Source of the DNA: Treponema sp. UBA1747
GTDB lineage: Bacteria > Spirochaetota > Spirochaetia > Treponematales > Treponemataceae
Length of the DNA: 64,000 nucleotides
Direction: 5' to 3'
NCBI GenBank assembly: GCA_002315375.1
Contig: DCHR01000008.1
Location: 9,440-73,439 of the forward strand
Part shown: in pieces, positions 33,855 to 42,379 of the stretch
Position numbering within the stretch: position 1 is the stretch's first letter
How the letters are laid out: every line of letters begins with the position of its first letter
The notes under the pieces: generated by a model
What the model saw: only the letters and a program-made list of their open reading frames with translations
Told to the model about the DNA's origin: nothing
Database searches by the model: none
Made by a program: the position numbers and the translations under genes

Positions 33855-33926
33855 TTAAATACCTCTTATATTTTTCTTATAATTAAATATAGATTTGAAA
33901 AGAGGCTTGTCAGTTTTTTTTGAGAT

Positions 33927-34295
33927 TTAATCTACCACAGCGTCCAGTTCGTCGTCCTGGCCTTCCACTGTGAGGATAACGGCATTTGGCAGGCAGGCGG
34001 CAAAGTCACCTGGGCGGGAAAGCTTTCCCATAAAGATACAGTTTTTATTTTCGCAGGCAGATTCAGTTACCCATGCCTGCCCGTCTTTTATTGTCACTTT
34101 TGTGTGGCCTATTACGCCTTCAAAATCAAGTTGTCTGTCAGTGTTCAAAGGATAAACGAATTTCCCTGATGGAGTTTTTACGGAAAGTTCAGCGCCCGCA
34201 GTTTTTTTCTTTCCCGCAAAGACAAAGGCTCCTGCAACACATACTGCGAAAATCAGAATGAAAACAATGTCGAAAAATTTGATTCTGTTTTTCAC
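33927..34295 (-). CDS. NusG domain II-like membrane-anchored protein
   Basis: 122 residues: one N-terminal helix (8-27), then a NusG_II-type small beta domain with GHTKVTIKDGQAWVTESACENKNCI and CLPNAVILTVEG. This domain often accompanies ApbE and the Gx/ECF-type transporter, as here, in genes linked to flavin-bearing redox complexes. The four-base ATGA overlap with apbE implies coupling. Exact role unknown. Confidence 0.85.
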   Translation of the reverse strand: MKNRIKFFDIVFILIFAVCVAGAFVFAGKKKTAGAELSVKTPSGKFVYPLNTDRQLDFEGVIGHTKVTIKDGQAWVTESACENKNCIFMGKLSRPGDFAACLPNAVILTVEGQDDELDAVVD

Positions 34296-35380
34296 AATGT
34301 TCCCCTCGGACTTTTCCCGCCCTGAATAAAACTGATTTCCCTTCCCTGAGAATCGCCGATAAAAGCCACTTTATTTTTCAGGTTTTCGGTTGCAAAAACT
34401 CCGCCGTCTTTATGAATAAAAACAAGTCCTATCTCAGTTCTGAAAAGTGTCTGGAACTCTCCCAGTTTTTTCAGAGACTCTTCCTGACCCATTACAAAGC
34501 AGGCGGTACTCAAAGCATCGGCCGCAGTACTTTTCTTGCAGATTACGGTCACAGAGGCCAGATCGTTTTCCACAGGGAAGCCTGTTTTCGGATCAAAAAT
34601 GTGGTGATATTTTTTTCCATCTTTCTCAAAAAATCTTTCATAAACACCGCTGGTAACAACAGAAACTTCATCTGAGCTTACTTTCAAAAGAGGTGTCCCT
34701 GTCGGGTTCTCCGGATTTTTGATTCCCACAGTCCAAAGTTTTCCGTCTTCTTTTTTTCCGTAACAGTAAATATTTCCGCCTAAATCGACAATTGCTTTCC
34801 GCACATTCCGCTCTTTCAGAATTTCAGCAACCGCATCAGCCGCATAACCTTTTGCAACAGCACCAAAGTTTATACTCATGCCTTTTTCAAGAATGCACCA
34901 GCTGACGCCGTCTTCTGCAAAGTGCATGCGTTCATTTCCGATTTTTTCCAGAGCCACAGAAAGTTCATCAGCTTCCGGCACTCTTGCATGGTCAGTGTTA
35001 ATTCCCCAAAGCTGGATTACAGGGTCAGCAGTAATATCAAAAGCGCCGCCGGATATTTCTGAAACAAGAGAACTCACTTCCAGAATGTCCAGCACATCTT
35101 CTGAAATCTGAACAGGGCCATTCCCTGCCCCGCGGTTAATTTTACTTACATAAGATTCCGGAATAGTAACGCTGAACTGCTGTTCCAGATTATCAAGACG
35201 ATCAAAAATTTCTTTATAAAGTTTTTCTGTTCCGTCGTCATAAAGATTTACAGAAAAAACTGTGTCCATGCACATATGAACCTGAGGAGGCAAAACTTTT
35301 TCTTTGCAGGAAACTGAAAGAATACAGACAGCGCCTAAAATTACTCCTGAAAGCCACGATACTTTTTTCATCTTGTCCAA
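34292..35380 (-). CDS. apbE: FAD:protein FMN transferase (ApbE lipoprotein)
   Basis: 362 residues. Lipoprotein signal with lipobox LSVSC (cysteine near 25). The flavin-transferase domain includes INRGAGNGPVQIS, GAFDITADPVIQLWG, SINFGAVAKGYAADA and VSVVTSGVYERF with HHIFDPKTGFP. It attaches FMN covalently to threonines of Rnf/Nqr-type subunits outside the membrane. Overlaps its upstream transporter-like gene by 13 bases and the NusG-II gene by 4. Confidence 0.93.
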   Translation of the reverse strand: MDKMKKVSWLSGVILGAVCILSVSCKEKVLPPQVHMCMDTVFSVNLYDDGTEKLYKEIFDRLDNLEQQFSVTIPESYVSKINRGAGNGPVQISEDVLDILEVSSLVSEISGGAFDITADPVIQLWGINTDHARVPEADELSVALEKIGNERMHFAEDGVSWCILEKGMSINFGAVAKGYAADAVAEILKERNVRKAIVDLGGNIYCYGKKEDGKLWTVGIKNPENPTGTPLLKVSSDEVSVVTSGVYERFFEKDGKKYHHIFDPKTGFPVENDLASVTVICKKSTAADALSTACFVMGQEESLKKLGEFQTLFRTEIGLVFIHKDGGVFATENLKNKVAFIGDSQGREISFIQGGKSPRGTL

Positions 35381-36543
35381 ACCTCCAGAAGTTTTTTATC
35401 CACTACCGAAACCAGTGCCGAAACTTTTCTGTCTTTTTTAACTTCAACTTTTTCTTCAGTCAGCTGTGCCACAGTACTGAAAACCCTTTCCATAAAGATT
35501 CCGAATTTTCCCGGCAGCTTCATATTTTTGTCTACGGCACTCTGACTCATAAAAACCATGGCACAAAGTTTTCCGCTTCGCAAAAGACCTGCTTCCATGG
35601 CACCCCAGGTGATGTTCCATTTTCCCAGAGTGAAAAGTATTTTTCCGTAAGGAGTCAGCAGGCTCAAAACTGTAACACTCAAAATTATGATGATACTTGG
35701 GAGCAACCGGATTTTCTTTTTCTTTATGAAAACAATTACTGCGAAAACAACCATGAGGCTGTAAACGAGAATCAAATTTTTTGTAAAGGAAGTTACAAGA
35801 ATTCCTGCCAGAGCCAGAAGTAAAAATATTATGGGCGCCTTTCCGGTGTTGCGGCCTTCGCTCACGCTCATTCCTTCAGCCACAGAAACTGTTGCAGCCA
35901 CAGTTTCTGTGGTAGCCACATTTCCTGTGGCTCCGGAACTGCCTGTGGCAGGGCCTTCACCCCGGGGCGCAGTTTCGCTTTCAGCAACTGCCTTAAGCCA
36001 CTCAGAATTTTCTTCAAAAATATTTGCAACCAGTCCCAGAAGAAAACTCGTTGCAAAACTGATTGTCAGAAGAAGCGGTGCAATGTAGCGGACACTGTCA
36101 CCGAACATAATGAAATAAGCGCACAAAAGTTGGGCGGCATTATTCAGAAGTCCGCCTGCCATACTGATTCCAATCCAGCTGACAAAGGAATGCTTTGCAG
36201 TCTTTGGTCTGAAAGCAGAATAAACTGCCATCATTCCGAATCCTGAAGCAAGGCTTCCTGCCAGAGAAAATAAAAAAATATAAGAAAAAAGTGTTCCGCT
36301 TACAATGGCCTGAAGCAGAACCTTTAAAAGAATCAGTAAAGAACTTTCCTTCCGTGTCATGTAAGCAAAGCTCAGCATTATCGGAAGGTTTGCCAGTCCC
36401 AGACGGAAAAACGGAACCGGCTTTGGAATTGCAGTTTCTACTACAGAAAGAAAAAAGCACAATGCCGCAAAAAAGGAAAGTTTCTTTAAGTCCACACTTT
36501 TGTTCATCTTTTCCATTTTACCACGTATCGTGCTTTTTATCAC
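35368..36543 (-). CDS. Gx-transporter / ECF-like membrane protein with EcfT-like C-terminal half
   Basis: 391 residues from a GTG at 36543, chosen because GGGAGG lies four bases upstream; ATGs at 36516 and 36507 are alternatives. The first 180 residues resemble the family once named heptaprenyl diphosphate synthase component I, now seen as ECF-type substrate-binding membrane proteins (AIPKPVPFFRLGLANLPIML). After a low-complexity linker (about 183-225), a second membrane half (AGLLRSGKLCAMVFMSQS) resembles an EcfT-type coupling subunit. Likely imports a flavin- or quinone-related substrate for apbE's pathway; this is inference. Confidence 0.75.
   Translation of the reverse strand: MIKSTIRGKMEKMNKSVDLKKLSFFAALCFFLSVVETAIPKPVPFFRLGLANLPIMLSFAYMTRKESSLLILLKVLLQAIVSGTLFSYIFLFSLAGSLASGFGMMAVYSAFRPKTAKHSFVSWIGISMAGGLLNNAAQLLCAYFIMFGDSVRYIAPLLLTISFATSFLLGLVANIFEENSEWLKAVAESETAPRGEGPATGSSGATGNVATTETVAATVSVAEGMSVSEGRNTGKAPIIFLLLALAGILVTSFTKNLILVYSLMVVFAVIVFIKKKKIRLLPSIIIILSVTVLSLLTPYGKILFTLGKWNITWGAMEAGLLRSGKLCAMVFMSQSAVDKNMKLPGKFGIFMERVFSTVAQLTEEKVEVKKDRKVSALVSVVDKKLLEVWTR
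35880..35912. repeat. Perfect inverted repeat inside the transporter linker
   Basis: CCACAGAAACTG (35880-35891) and CAGTTTCTGTGG (35901-35912), nine bases apart; GCCACA/TGTGGC follows just after. They encode the Ala/Thr/Val-rich linker between the two membrane halves. Confidence 0.75.
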
Positions 36544-36592
36544 GAACCCTCCCAGGGTGCAAATTAAATGTATGTTTTAATTAAACGTACCT

Positions 36593-38110
36593 TTATTTTT
36601 TGCGTGCCCATTCCAGATAGAATTCCATCTTCTCGTCAGGAATTCTGTTTTCTGGTTCTGCTTCAGTTTTGAAATTCATGATGCATGGAGTTTCGTCTGA
36701 ATAGTTTTTCCATTCAGGCAAAGCCTTTCCTTCAGGATCTGTGTCCTTTCCGTTTGGATCCAGATTCTTGATGAAGTTACACAGGTAGTTGCACATCTTT
36801 CTGGAAAGATCGTAATACTTTCCGTCAAAAGGACGCCAGCACTTTGCCAGGGTTTCAAAGAAGAACCACAGGTCACTTGAATGGAAAGCACCAGGTTCAT
36901 CTCCTCCAGGCATGTAAGGTCCGAATTCATAGATCCAGCTTTTACTTTTCAGACCGCTCGATTTACGAAGTCTGGTAAATGCAATGTTTCCAAGTTCTAC
37001 AGAATTGAATCTTGTAGGATCTTTATCATCCCTGCACATTCCCGCACCCCCGGGAGCCTTCATAAGTTCCAGGAACCGGTCCGCATCACTTCCATAAACT
37101 TCCCTCGCCTTTGCTTCAAACTCTTCTTTTGAAGAAGCTGTAAGTTCCCCAAAGAATTCATTGTCAGTCCAGCCGTGAAGCATAGGCACGTCTATGAAGG
37201 TATTTTCCTTTATTGCAGCTTCTACACCTGTACGAGTGATATCATTACCAGTAAGACCGAACCACATTTTCTGGAAACTGTCATTTGTATCACGAACCTT
37301 TTCCCAGGAAAGTGACTTTGCTTCATCAATGTTTTTTACACCCAGAGCTTTCAGGAATTCTTCACTCTGTTTTTCCGCAAGTTCCGTTGGAAAATTGAAA
37401 TGGTCGATATAAGGATTTTTAAAATATCCGCTTTCAACAACAGCACCCTTTATGTATTTTTTGTTTTCAGGGTAATTCATCTGTGTCATAACGCTTCCGC
37501 CTCCGGCACTCTGTCCCCCGATTACAATATGTTCCGGATCACCGCCAAAGGCTGCAATATTTTCATAAACCCATTTAAGGGCAAAAGCCTGGTCACGGCT
37601 TCCGATATTTTTTTCTACAGAATTTCCATCTGCATCTTTTTCGGTTGAAGAAAAGAAACCAAATACATTCAGACGGTAATTGATGGTAACCACAACAATT
37701 CCGCGGCGGGCAATCCGTTCTCCATCGAATTCCATTTCTGCACTGTTGCCCCACTGAAGTCCACCGCCGTAAATCCAGAAATAAACCGGCAGTTTTTCAC
37801 TTTTATCTTTTGCAGGAGTCCATACATTCAGAGTAAGACAATCTTCATCCATTGGAATTGTTTTATCAACATTCCATTCCAGATCATAAATGTTACTGAT
37901 TCCAGGCTGTGGTTTTGTCTGACACGGAATAGGACCGAAAGTAAAACAGTCACGTACACCATCCCAGCCTTCATGGGGCTGTGGAGCCCTCCAGCGAAGT
38001 TTTCCAACCGGTGGCTGGCAATATGGAATACCTTTATATGCAATAATTCTTGGATCTGCCGCAGGAATTCCGCGGATTTTTCCCTGTGCAACTTCTGTTT
38101 CTTTAATCAT
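36593..38110 (-). CDS. Type B carboxylesterase
   Basis: 505 residues of the alpha/beta-hydrolase fold. The nucleophile elbow GGQSAGGGS, the oxyanion segment IYGGGLQWG, and the type-B opening GIPYCQPPVGKLRW are present. No signal peptide with the chosen start at 38110, which has AGGAG before it; the longer frame to 38158 adds an unlikely tail. Substrate unknown; may hydrolyse plant-derived or xenobiotic esters. Confidence 0.92.
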   Translation of the reverse strand: MIKETEVAQGKIRGIPAADPRIIAYKGIPYCQPPVGKLRWRAPQPHEGWDGVRDCFTFGPIPCQTKPQPGISNIYDLEWNVDKTIPMDEDCLTLNVWTPAKDKSEKLPVYFWIYGGGLQWGNSAEMEFDGERIARRGIVVVTINYRLNVFGFFSSTEKDADGNSVEKNIGSRDQAFALKWVYENIAAFGGDPEHIVIGGQSAGGGSVMTQMNYPENKKYIKGAVVESGYFKNPYIDHFNFPTELAEKQSEEFLKALGVKNIDEAKSLSWEKVRDTNDSFQKMWFGLTGNDITRTGVEAAIKENTFIDVPMLHGWTDNEFFGELTASSKEEFEAKAREVYGSDADRFLELMKAPGGAGMCRDDKDPTRFNSVELGNIAFTRLRKSSGLKSKSWIYEFGPYMPGGDEPGAFHSSDLWFFFETLAKCWRPFDGKYYDLSRKMCNYLCNFIKNLDPNGKDTDPEGKALPEWKNYSDETPCIMNFKTEAEPENRIPDEKMEFYLEWARKK

Positions 38111-38174
38111 AGTAAATCTCCTGTATATTATAGTAAAACCTTTTACATATTCCGCCATCAGTTGATTTTCTTAC

Positions 38175-38203
38175 TTGCATTCTGACAATTCCCGACTTAC
38201 CAT
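38175..38203 (+). promoter_or_regulatory. Possible leaderless promoter of the DUF3298 lipoprotein
   Basis: TTGCAT (38175-38180), 17 bases, TACCAT (38198-38203), six bases, ATG at 38210. No Shine-Dalgarno sequence. Confidence 0.35.
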
Positions 38204-38209
38204 ATTTAT

Positions 38210-38995
38210 ATGAAAAAGCTTCTTTTTGCTCTGCCCGTTTTAATTGCCGGATTATTCTTTTTTTCCTGTGTCAGTTCCGAACAGGAATCCACTCCCGTTG
38301 AGGAAAAAACTGATACTGAAGAAACAACCGAAGAAATCCAGGAACCTGAACCCACGATTTCTTATGAATACAAAATAATCACAGAATCTGACAATACTTA
38401 TTACCTTGATTCCGAAATTCATTATCCTCAATTCCCGAATAATGATTCTTTGAACAAAGCAGTAGAAAACTCTCTTCTGGAAACTTACAGAAGAGTCCTC
38501 CAGACTGCAAAAACCGATTGGGAAGAAGAAAATGAAGCCCGCCGTATGAGTCTCGCAGAACAGCCGGATTCTGAATCTTCTGATTATATAATGCCTGCTT
38601 TTGAATACTTCGGAAGTCTTGAACAGATTGCAGAAACTGATTCTTTGCTAAGCCTTACCTTTGATGAATACACATACCTTGGCGGAGCTCACGGTTCCCC
38701 ATGCATCGTAACCCTGAATTATTCAAAAGAAGAAAACAGACCTGTTTCAATCAGCGAAGTAACTGGAATGACTCTGGATGAAATTTCTTACCTTTGTTAT
38801 GACGTTCTCCTGGAAAGACTTTCTTCAGACGGATTCACAGACCTTCAGTGGCTCCAGACAGGAACAGAACCAGTACCTGAAAACTTCAGCACCTTCGCCC
38901 TGACTGAAGACGGAAAATATTTCATCGTTTATTTCAATCCGTATCAGGTAGCCCCATATGCCTACGGAACTCTTTCCGTTATGATAGAATTGTAA
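38210..38995 (+). CDS. Lipoprotein with DUF4163/DUF3298 (RsiV-like) domain
   Basis: 261 residues. Signal peptide with lipobox FFFSC at 16-20, an acidic Thr/Glu-rich linker (EEKTDTEETTEEIQEPEP), then the DUF4163 and DUF3298 pair recognisable by YLGGAHGSP and the ending F-x-PYQVAPYA-x-G-x-x-x-V. The domain is the lysozyme-sensing part of RsiV in Bacillus; here there is no transmembrane anti-sigma half, so its ligand is unknown. Sits in the envelope. Confidence 0.85.
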   Translation: MKKLLFALPVLIAGLFFFSCVSSEQESTPVEEKTDTEETTEEIQEPEPTISYEYKIITESDNTYYLDSEIHYPQFPNNDSLNKAVENSLLETYRRVLQTAKTDWEEENEARRMSLAEQPDSESSDYIMPAFEYFGSLEQIAETDSLLSLTFDEYTYLGGAHGSPCIVTLNYSKEENRPVSISEVTGMTLDEISYLCYDVLLERLSSDGFTDLQWLQTGTEPVPENFSTFALTEDGKYFIVYFNPYQVAPYAYGTLSVMIEL

Positions 38996-38996
38996 T

Positions 38997-39404
38997 ATGA
39001 AAGTACTTGTTATAGACGGACAGGGCGGCGGCATGGGTTCGCAGCTTGTAGAAAACCTAAGGAAGAAATTCCCCGATGCTGAAATCACTGCAGTCGGAAC
39101 CAATACTGTAGCAACTCAGTCAATGCTGAAGGCCGGTGCTCATCACGCAGCCACAGGTGAAAACGCAGTAATTGTCGGGGCCCGCACCGCAGATATTATT
39201 ACCGGTCCGATCGGCATTGTAATTGCAGATTCTCTTTATGGAGAAATCACTCCAAAAATGGCACTTGCTGTTTCACAGAGCAGCGCAGAACGGGTTCTTA
39301 TTCCGATGAATGTCTGCTCAAACTTTATTGTTGGAGTTGAAAAAGTTCCCGCTGCAAAACTGATTGAAGCCGCAATGGAACACATTTCAGCTTTATCAAA
39401 ATAA
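38997..39404 (+). CDS. DUF3842 family protein
   Basis: 135 residues. VLVIDGQGGGMGSQLVE is a Rossmann-like glycine loop, and the rest (AVIVGARTADIITGPIGIVIADSL, NVCSNFIVGVE) matches a small conserved family of unknown function. Begins one base after the lipoprotein stop, with no own ribosome site, so likely coupled. Confidence 0.82.
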   Translation: MKVLVIDGQGGGMGSQLVENLRKKFPDAEITAVGTNTVATQSMLKAGAHHAATGENAVIVGARTADIITGPIGIVIADSLYGEITPKMALAVSQSSAERVLIPMNVCSNFIVGVEKVPAAKLIEAAMEHISALSK

Positions 39405-39422
39405 TGAAACAATAAAGTCTAT

Positions 39423-39451
39423 TTGACGGTTTCTTTATTTCCATTTAAAAT
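39423..39451 (+). promoter_or_regulatory. Likely promoter of the lar-nik operon
   Basis: TTGACG (39423-39428), 17 bases, TAAAAT (39446-39451). The transcript would carry a leader of about 155 bases before larE. Confidence 0.6.
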
Positions 39452-39461
39452 TAAACCATAA

Positions 39462-39590
39462 ACTTCCGGATGAACCGGTAGTTTGAAGACAGAAGTCTTC
39501 GCCTTTATTTTGTTTTGAACTCATAATTTCTACAATGATAGTCAGAAGGCTGTCTTTATTCGTCAGATGACGGGTAAGACAGCCTTATTG
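39462..39590 (+). promoter_or_regulatory. Structured leader before larE: candidate riboswitch or attenuator
   Basis: Three stems: ACTTCCGG (39462-39469)/CCGGTAGT (39475-39482) with one mismatch; GAAGAC (39485-39490)/GTCTTC (39495-39500); AAGGCTGTCTT (39546-39556)/AAGACAGCCTT (39576-39586) followed by ATTGTTTTT. The third looks like a terminator. AAGACAG (39486-39492) in the second stem can instead pair with CTGTCTT (39550-39556), which would break both, a typical antiterminator arrangement. The ligand is unknown; nickel is an obvious guess given the genes controlled. No known riboswitch class is recognised. Confidence 0.5.
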
Positions 39591-39614
39591 TTTTTAAATT
39601 ATTCGGGAATACAA

Positions 39615-40382
39615 ATGACACTACAGGATTTTTTTGCAGACGCCAGATCTCACAACACAAAAATCGGACTTGCCTTTTCTGGTGGCGTGGATTCTTCATA
39701 TCTTCTATATGAAGGAATCAAATCTGGTGCTGATATTACAGCCTTCTATGTAAAAAGCCAGTTCCAGCCTCAGTTTGAATTTGACGATGCACAGCGTCTG
39801 GCAAAAGAACTTGGTGCAAAAATGAAGATCATAAACCTTTCAGTTTTTGAAAACCCTGATGCAATCCGCAACGACAGCCAGAGATGCTATTACTGCAAAC
39901 AGACAATTTTTACCCGAATCCTTGAAGAAGCAAAAAAAGAAGGCTGCTCTGTTCTTCTGGAAGGAACCAACGCCTCCGATGATGTTTCAGACCGGCCGGG
40001 CTACAAAGCCCTTCAGGAGCTTAAGGTCCTTTCTCCCTTAAGGAATGCGGGCCTTACAAAAGATCAGATACGAAGCCTTTCAAAAGAAGCAGGACTCTTT
40101 ACCTGGAACAAACCCTCTTACGCCTGTCTTGCAACCCGCATTCCAACAGGAACTGCCATCACAAAAGAAGATCTTGAAATTACAGAAAAAGGCGAAGCTC
40201 ATTTAATGGAAATGGGTTACTCAGATTTCCGCATCAGACTGGCGGGAAAATCTGCAAGAATTCAGGTAACTGAAAACCAGATGGAAAAAGTCATAAAAGA
40301 AAAAAACATTCTTATAGAAAAACTAAAGCCTCTGTATAAAACTATTACTCTGGATCTGGAGCCAAGGAAATCAAATGACTGA
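39615..40382 (+). CDS. larE: LarE, sulfur-inserting enzyme of nickel-pincer cofactor synthesis
   Basis: 255 residues from the ATG at 39615 (earlier in-frame ATG at 39567 lies in the terminator hairpin). ATP pyrophosphatase PP-loop SGGVDSS at 22-28, RCYYCK at 90-95, and SYACLATR with Cys171 at the position of the sacrificial cysteine of Lactobacillus LarE. The enzyme adds sulfur to the dicarboxylated nicotinate mononucleotide precursor. Overlaps larB by eight bases. Confidence 0.93.
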   Translation: MTLQDFFADARSHNTKIGLAFSGGVDSSYLLYEGIKSGADITAFYVKSQFQPQFEFDDAQRLAKELGAKMKIINLSVFENPDAIRNDSQRCYYCKQTIFTRILEEAKKEGCSVLLEGTNASDDVSDRPGYKALQELKVLSPLRNAGLTKDQIRSLSKEAGLFTWNKPSYACLATRIPTGTAITKEDLEITEKGEAHLMEMGYSDFRIRLAGKSARIQVTENQMEKVIKEKNILIEKLKPLYKTITLDLEPRKSND

Positions 40383-41121
40383 TATAAAAGACATTCTTTC
40401 TAAAGTACAAAGCGGTGAAATCTCTGTAGATGAAGCTCTTCTTTCCATTAAGAAGCAGCCATTCGAAGATCTGGACTATGCAAAAATCGACCTCCACAGA
40501 AGCATCCGTCAGGGGGTGGCCGAAGTTATTTACGGTGCAGGGAAAACAGCAGAACAGATTATCGGGATTTGCCGTGCCATGAAAAAAAACGGACAGGACA
40601 CAATTCTCATTACCAGAATCGATTCTATAAAGGCCGGGGAAATTTCAAAAGCCGCTGATCTGGATTTCAAATATTACGAAATGCCAAAAATCGGAATTGT
40701 GGGACCCATGCCCGGAATTAAAGGCAAAGGAAAAATAGTCGTGGCCACAGGCGGAACCAGCGACATGCCTGTTGCTGAAGAAGCCGCCATAACCTGCGAA
40801 GTTTTTGGAAACGAAGTAACAAGGCTTTACGATGTTGGTGTTGCAGGACTTCACCGCCTTCTTTCTCATCTGGATGAATTAATGAGTGCCAGAGTCATCA
40901 TCTGCATTGCAGGAATGGAAGGCGCACTTGCAAGCGTTGTAGGCGGACTTGTAGACTGCCCTGTCGTCGCTGTTCCGACCAGCGTAGGTTACGGCGCAAA
41001 TTTTGAAGGACTGTCTGCCCTTCTTTCCATGCTGAACTCCTGCGCCAGCGGAGTTTCTGTTGTGAATATTGATAACGGATTCGGTGCCGGTTTTCTGGCA
41101 AGCAGAATCAACAGGATGTAA
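40375..41121 (+). CDS. larB: LarB, nicotinate adenine dinucleotide carboxylase/hydrolase
   Basis: 248 residues. PurE-like C-terminal half with VVATGGTSDMPVAEEAA, LYDVGVAGLHRLL and VVAVPTSVGYGANF is characteristic. LarB carboxylates the pyridinium ring of NaAD and cleaves the phosphoanhydride, the first step of NPN cofactor synthesis. Overlaps larE and lies two bases before larC. Confidence 0.94.
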   Translation: MTDIKDILSKVQSGEISVDEALLSIKKQPFEDLDYAKIDLHRSIRQGVAEVIYGAGKTAEQIIGICRAMKKNGQDTILITRIDSIKAGEISKAADLDFKYYEMPKIGIVGPMPGIKGKGKIVVATGGTSDMPVAEEAAITCEVFGNEVTRLYDVGVAGLHRLLSHLDELMSARVIICIAGMEGALASVVGGLVDCPVVAVPTSVGYGANFEGLSALLSMLNSCASGVSVVNIDNGFGAGFLASRINRM

Positions 41122-41123
41122 AT

Positions 41124-42374
41124 ATGAAAACATTGTACATAGACTGTTCCATGGGAGCAGCCGGAGACATGCTTACTGCTGCTCTTCTGGAACTCCTTGA
41201 AAAAGAAGAAAGAGAAGCTTTCGTTACCCGATTGAATTCTATCGGTCTTCACGGCATTGAATACAGACTGGAACCTTCCGAAAAATGCGGAATTACAGGA
41301 AGCCACATGACTGTCCTGGTTCACGGCCAGGAAGAAGATGAAGATCTACATGACCACCATCACCACAACGAGGAACCCCACCACGAGCATGGGGAACCTC
41401 ACGAACACGAACATTCACATGAAGGTCATCACCACGAACACAGTTCCATGGAAGGCATCCGCCACATTGTCTGCGACCACCTGAATATCAGCGAGTCAGT
41501 AAAAAAATCTGTGATGGATGTTTACGGCATTATTGCCCGGGCAGAAAGTCAGGTTCACGGAAAACCCGTAACTGACATTCATTTCCACGAAGTCGGTTCC
41601 ATGGATGCAATTGCAGATGTGACAGCAATGTGTCTTCTTATGGAAACTCTGGGTGTTGAAAAAGTTCTGGCCAGTCCCGTTCACGTGGGAAGCGGAACCG
41701 TAAAATGCGCCCACGGAATTCTTCCGGTTCCCGCTCCTGCTACTGCAAACATTCTTCAAGACGTTCCGGTTTACTCAGGAGACATTCGTGGCGAACTCTG
41801 TACACCAACAGGTGCTGCACTCTTAAAATATTTTGTCAGCGATTTCTGCCCTATGCCTTTAATGAAGGTTTCCCGCATCGGATACGGCATGGGGAAAAAA
41901 GATTTTGAAAGAGCAAACTGCGTTCGGGTAATGCTTGGTTCCACTCCGGACAAAAAAGACGATGTTTTGGAACTCAGTTTCAACCTTGATGACATGACAG
42001 CAGAAAAAATCGGCTTCGCTATGGAAAGACTTTTCGAAGCAGGCGCCCTTGATGTTTACACGGTCCCAATCGGAATGAAGAAAAACCGTCCGGGAACTTT
42101 GATGCGTCTTTTATGCAAGGAAGCCGACAAAGAAAAAATAGTTCAGGAGATCTTCCATCACACCACAACAAACGGAATCCGCCAGGCACGGCTGGAACGT
42201 TACGTTCTGAACAGAAAAATGGAAACCATTGAAACTGAATGGGGCCCTGTCCGCAACAAAATTGTTAGTGGTTACGGAACCGAAAGAAGCAAACTGGAAT
42301 ACGAAGACCTGGCCCGCATAGCACGGGAAACAGGCATGAGTATTTTAGAAATAGAAAACAAAATAAAGAGGTAA
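41124..42374 (+). CDS. larC: LarC, nickel insertase
   Basis: 416 residues. N-terminal domain (MKTLYIDCSMGAAGDMLTAALLEL), then a His/Glu-rich insert at about 75-112 with some sixteen histidines, likely a nickel store, then the C-terminal CTP-dependent cyclometallase region (VETNLDDMTAE-like: SFNLDDMTAEKIGF). In Lactobacillus, larC is split and joined by frameshifting; here one continuous frame encodes all. Inserts nickel into the dithiolated precursor. Confidence 0.94.
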   Translation: MKTLYIDCSMGAAGDMLTAALLELLEKEEREAFVTRLNSIGLHGIEYRLEPSEKCGITGSHMTVLVHGQEEDEDLHDHHHHNEEPHHEHGEPHEHEHSHEGHHHEHSSMEGIRHIVCDHLNISESVKKSVMDVYGIIARAESQVHGKPVTDIHFHEVGSMDAIADVTAMCLLMETLGVEKVLASPVHVGSGTVKCAHGILPVPAPATANILQDVPVYSGDIRGELCTPTGAALLKYFVSDFCPMPLMKVSRIGYGMGKKDFERANCVRVMLGSTPDKKDDVLELSFNLDDMTAEKIGFAMERLFEAGALDVYTVPIGMKKNRPGTLMRLLCKEADKEKIVQEIFHHTTTNGIRQARLERYVLNRKMETIETEWGPVRNKIVSGYGTERSKLEYEDLARIARETGMSILEIENKIKR

Positions 42375-42379
42375 AACTG

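Noticed and set aside
39405..39614. Known nickel/cobalt riboswitch class or NikR operator
   Set aside because: I could not match conserved junction bases or the GTATGA-N16-TCATAC pattern; only a generic switch-like folding is supported.
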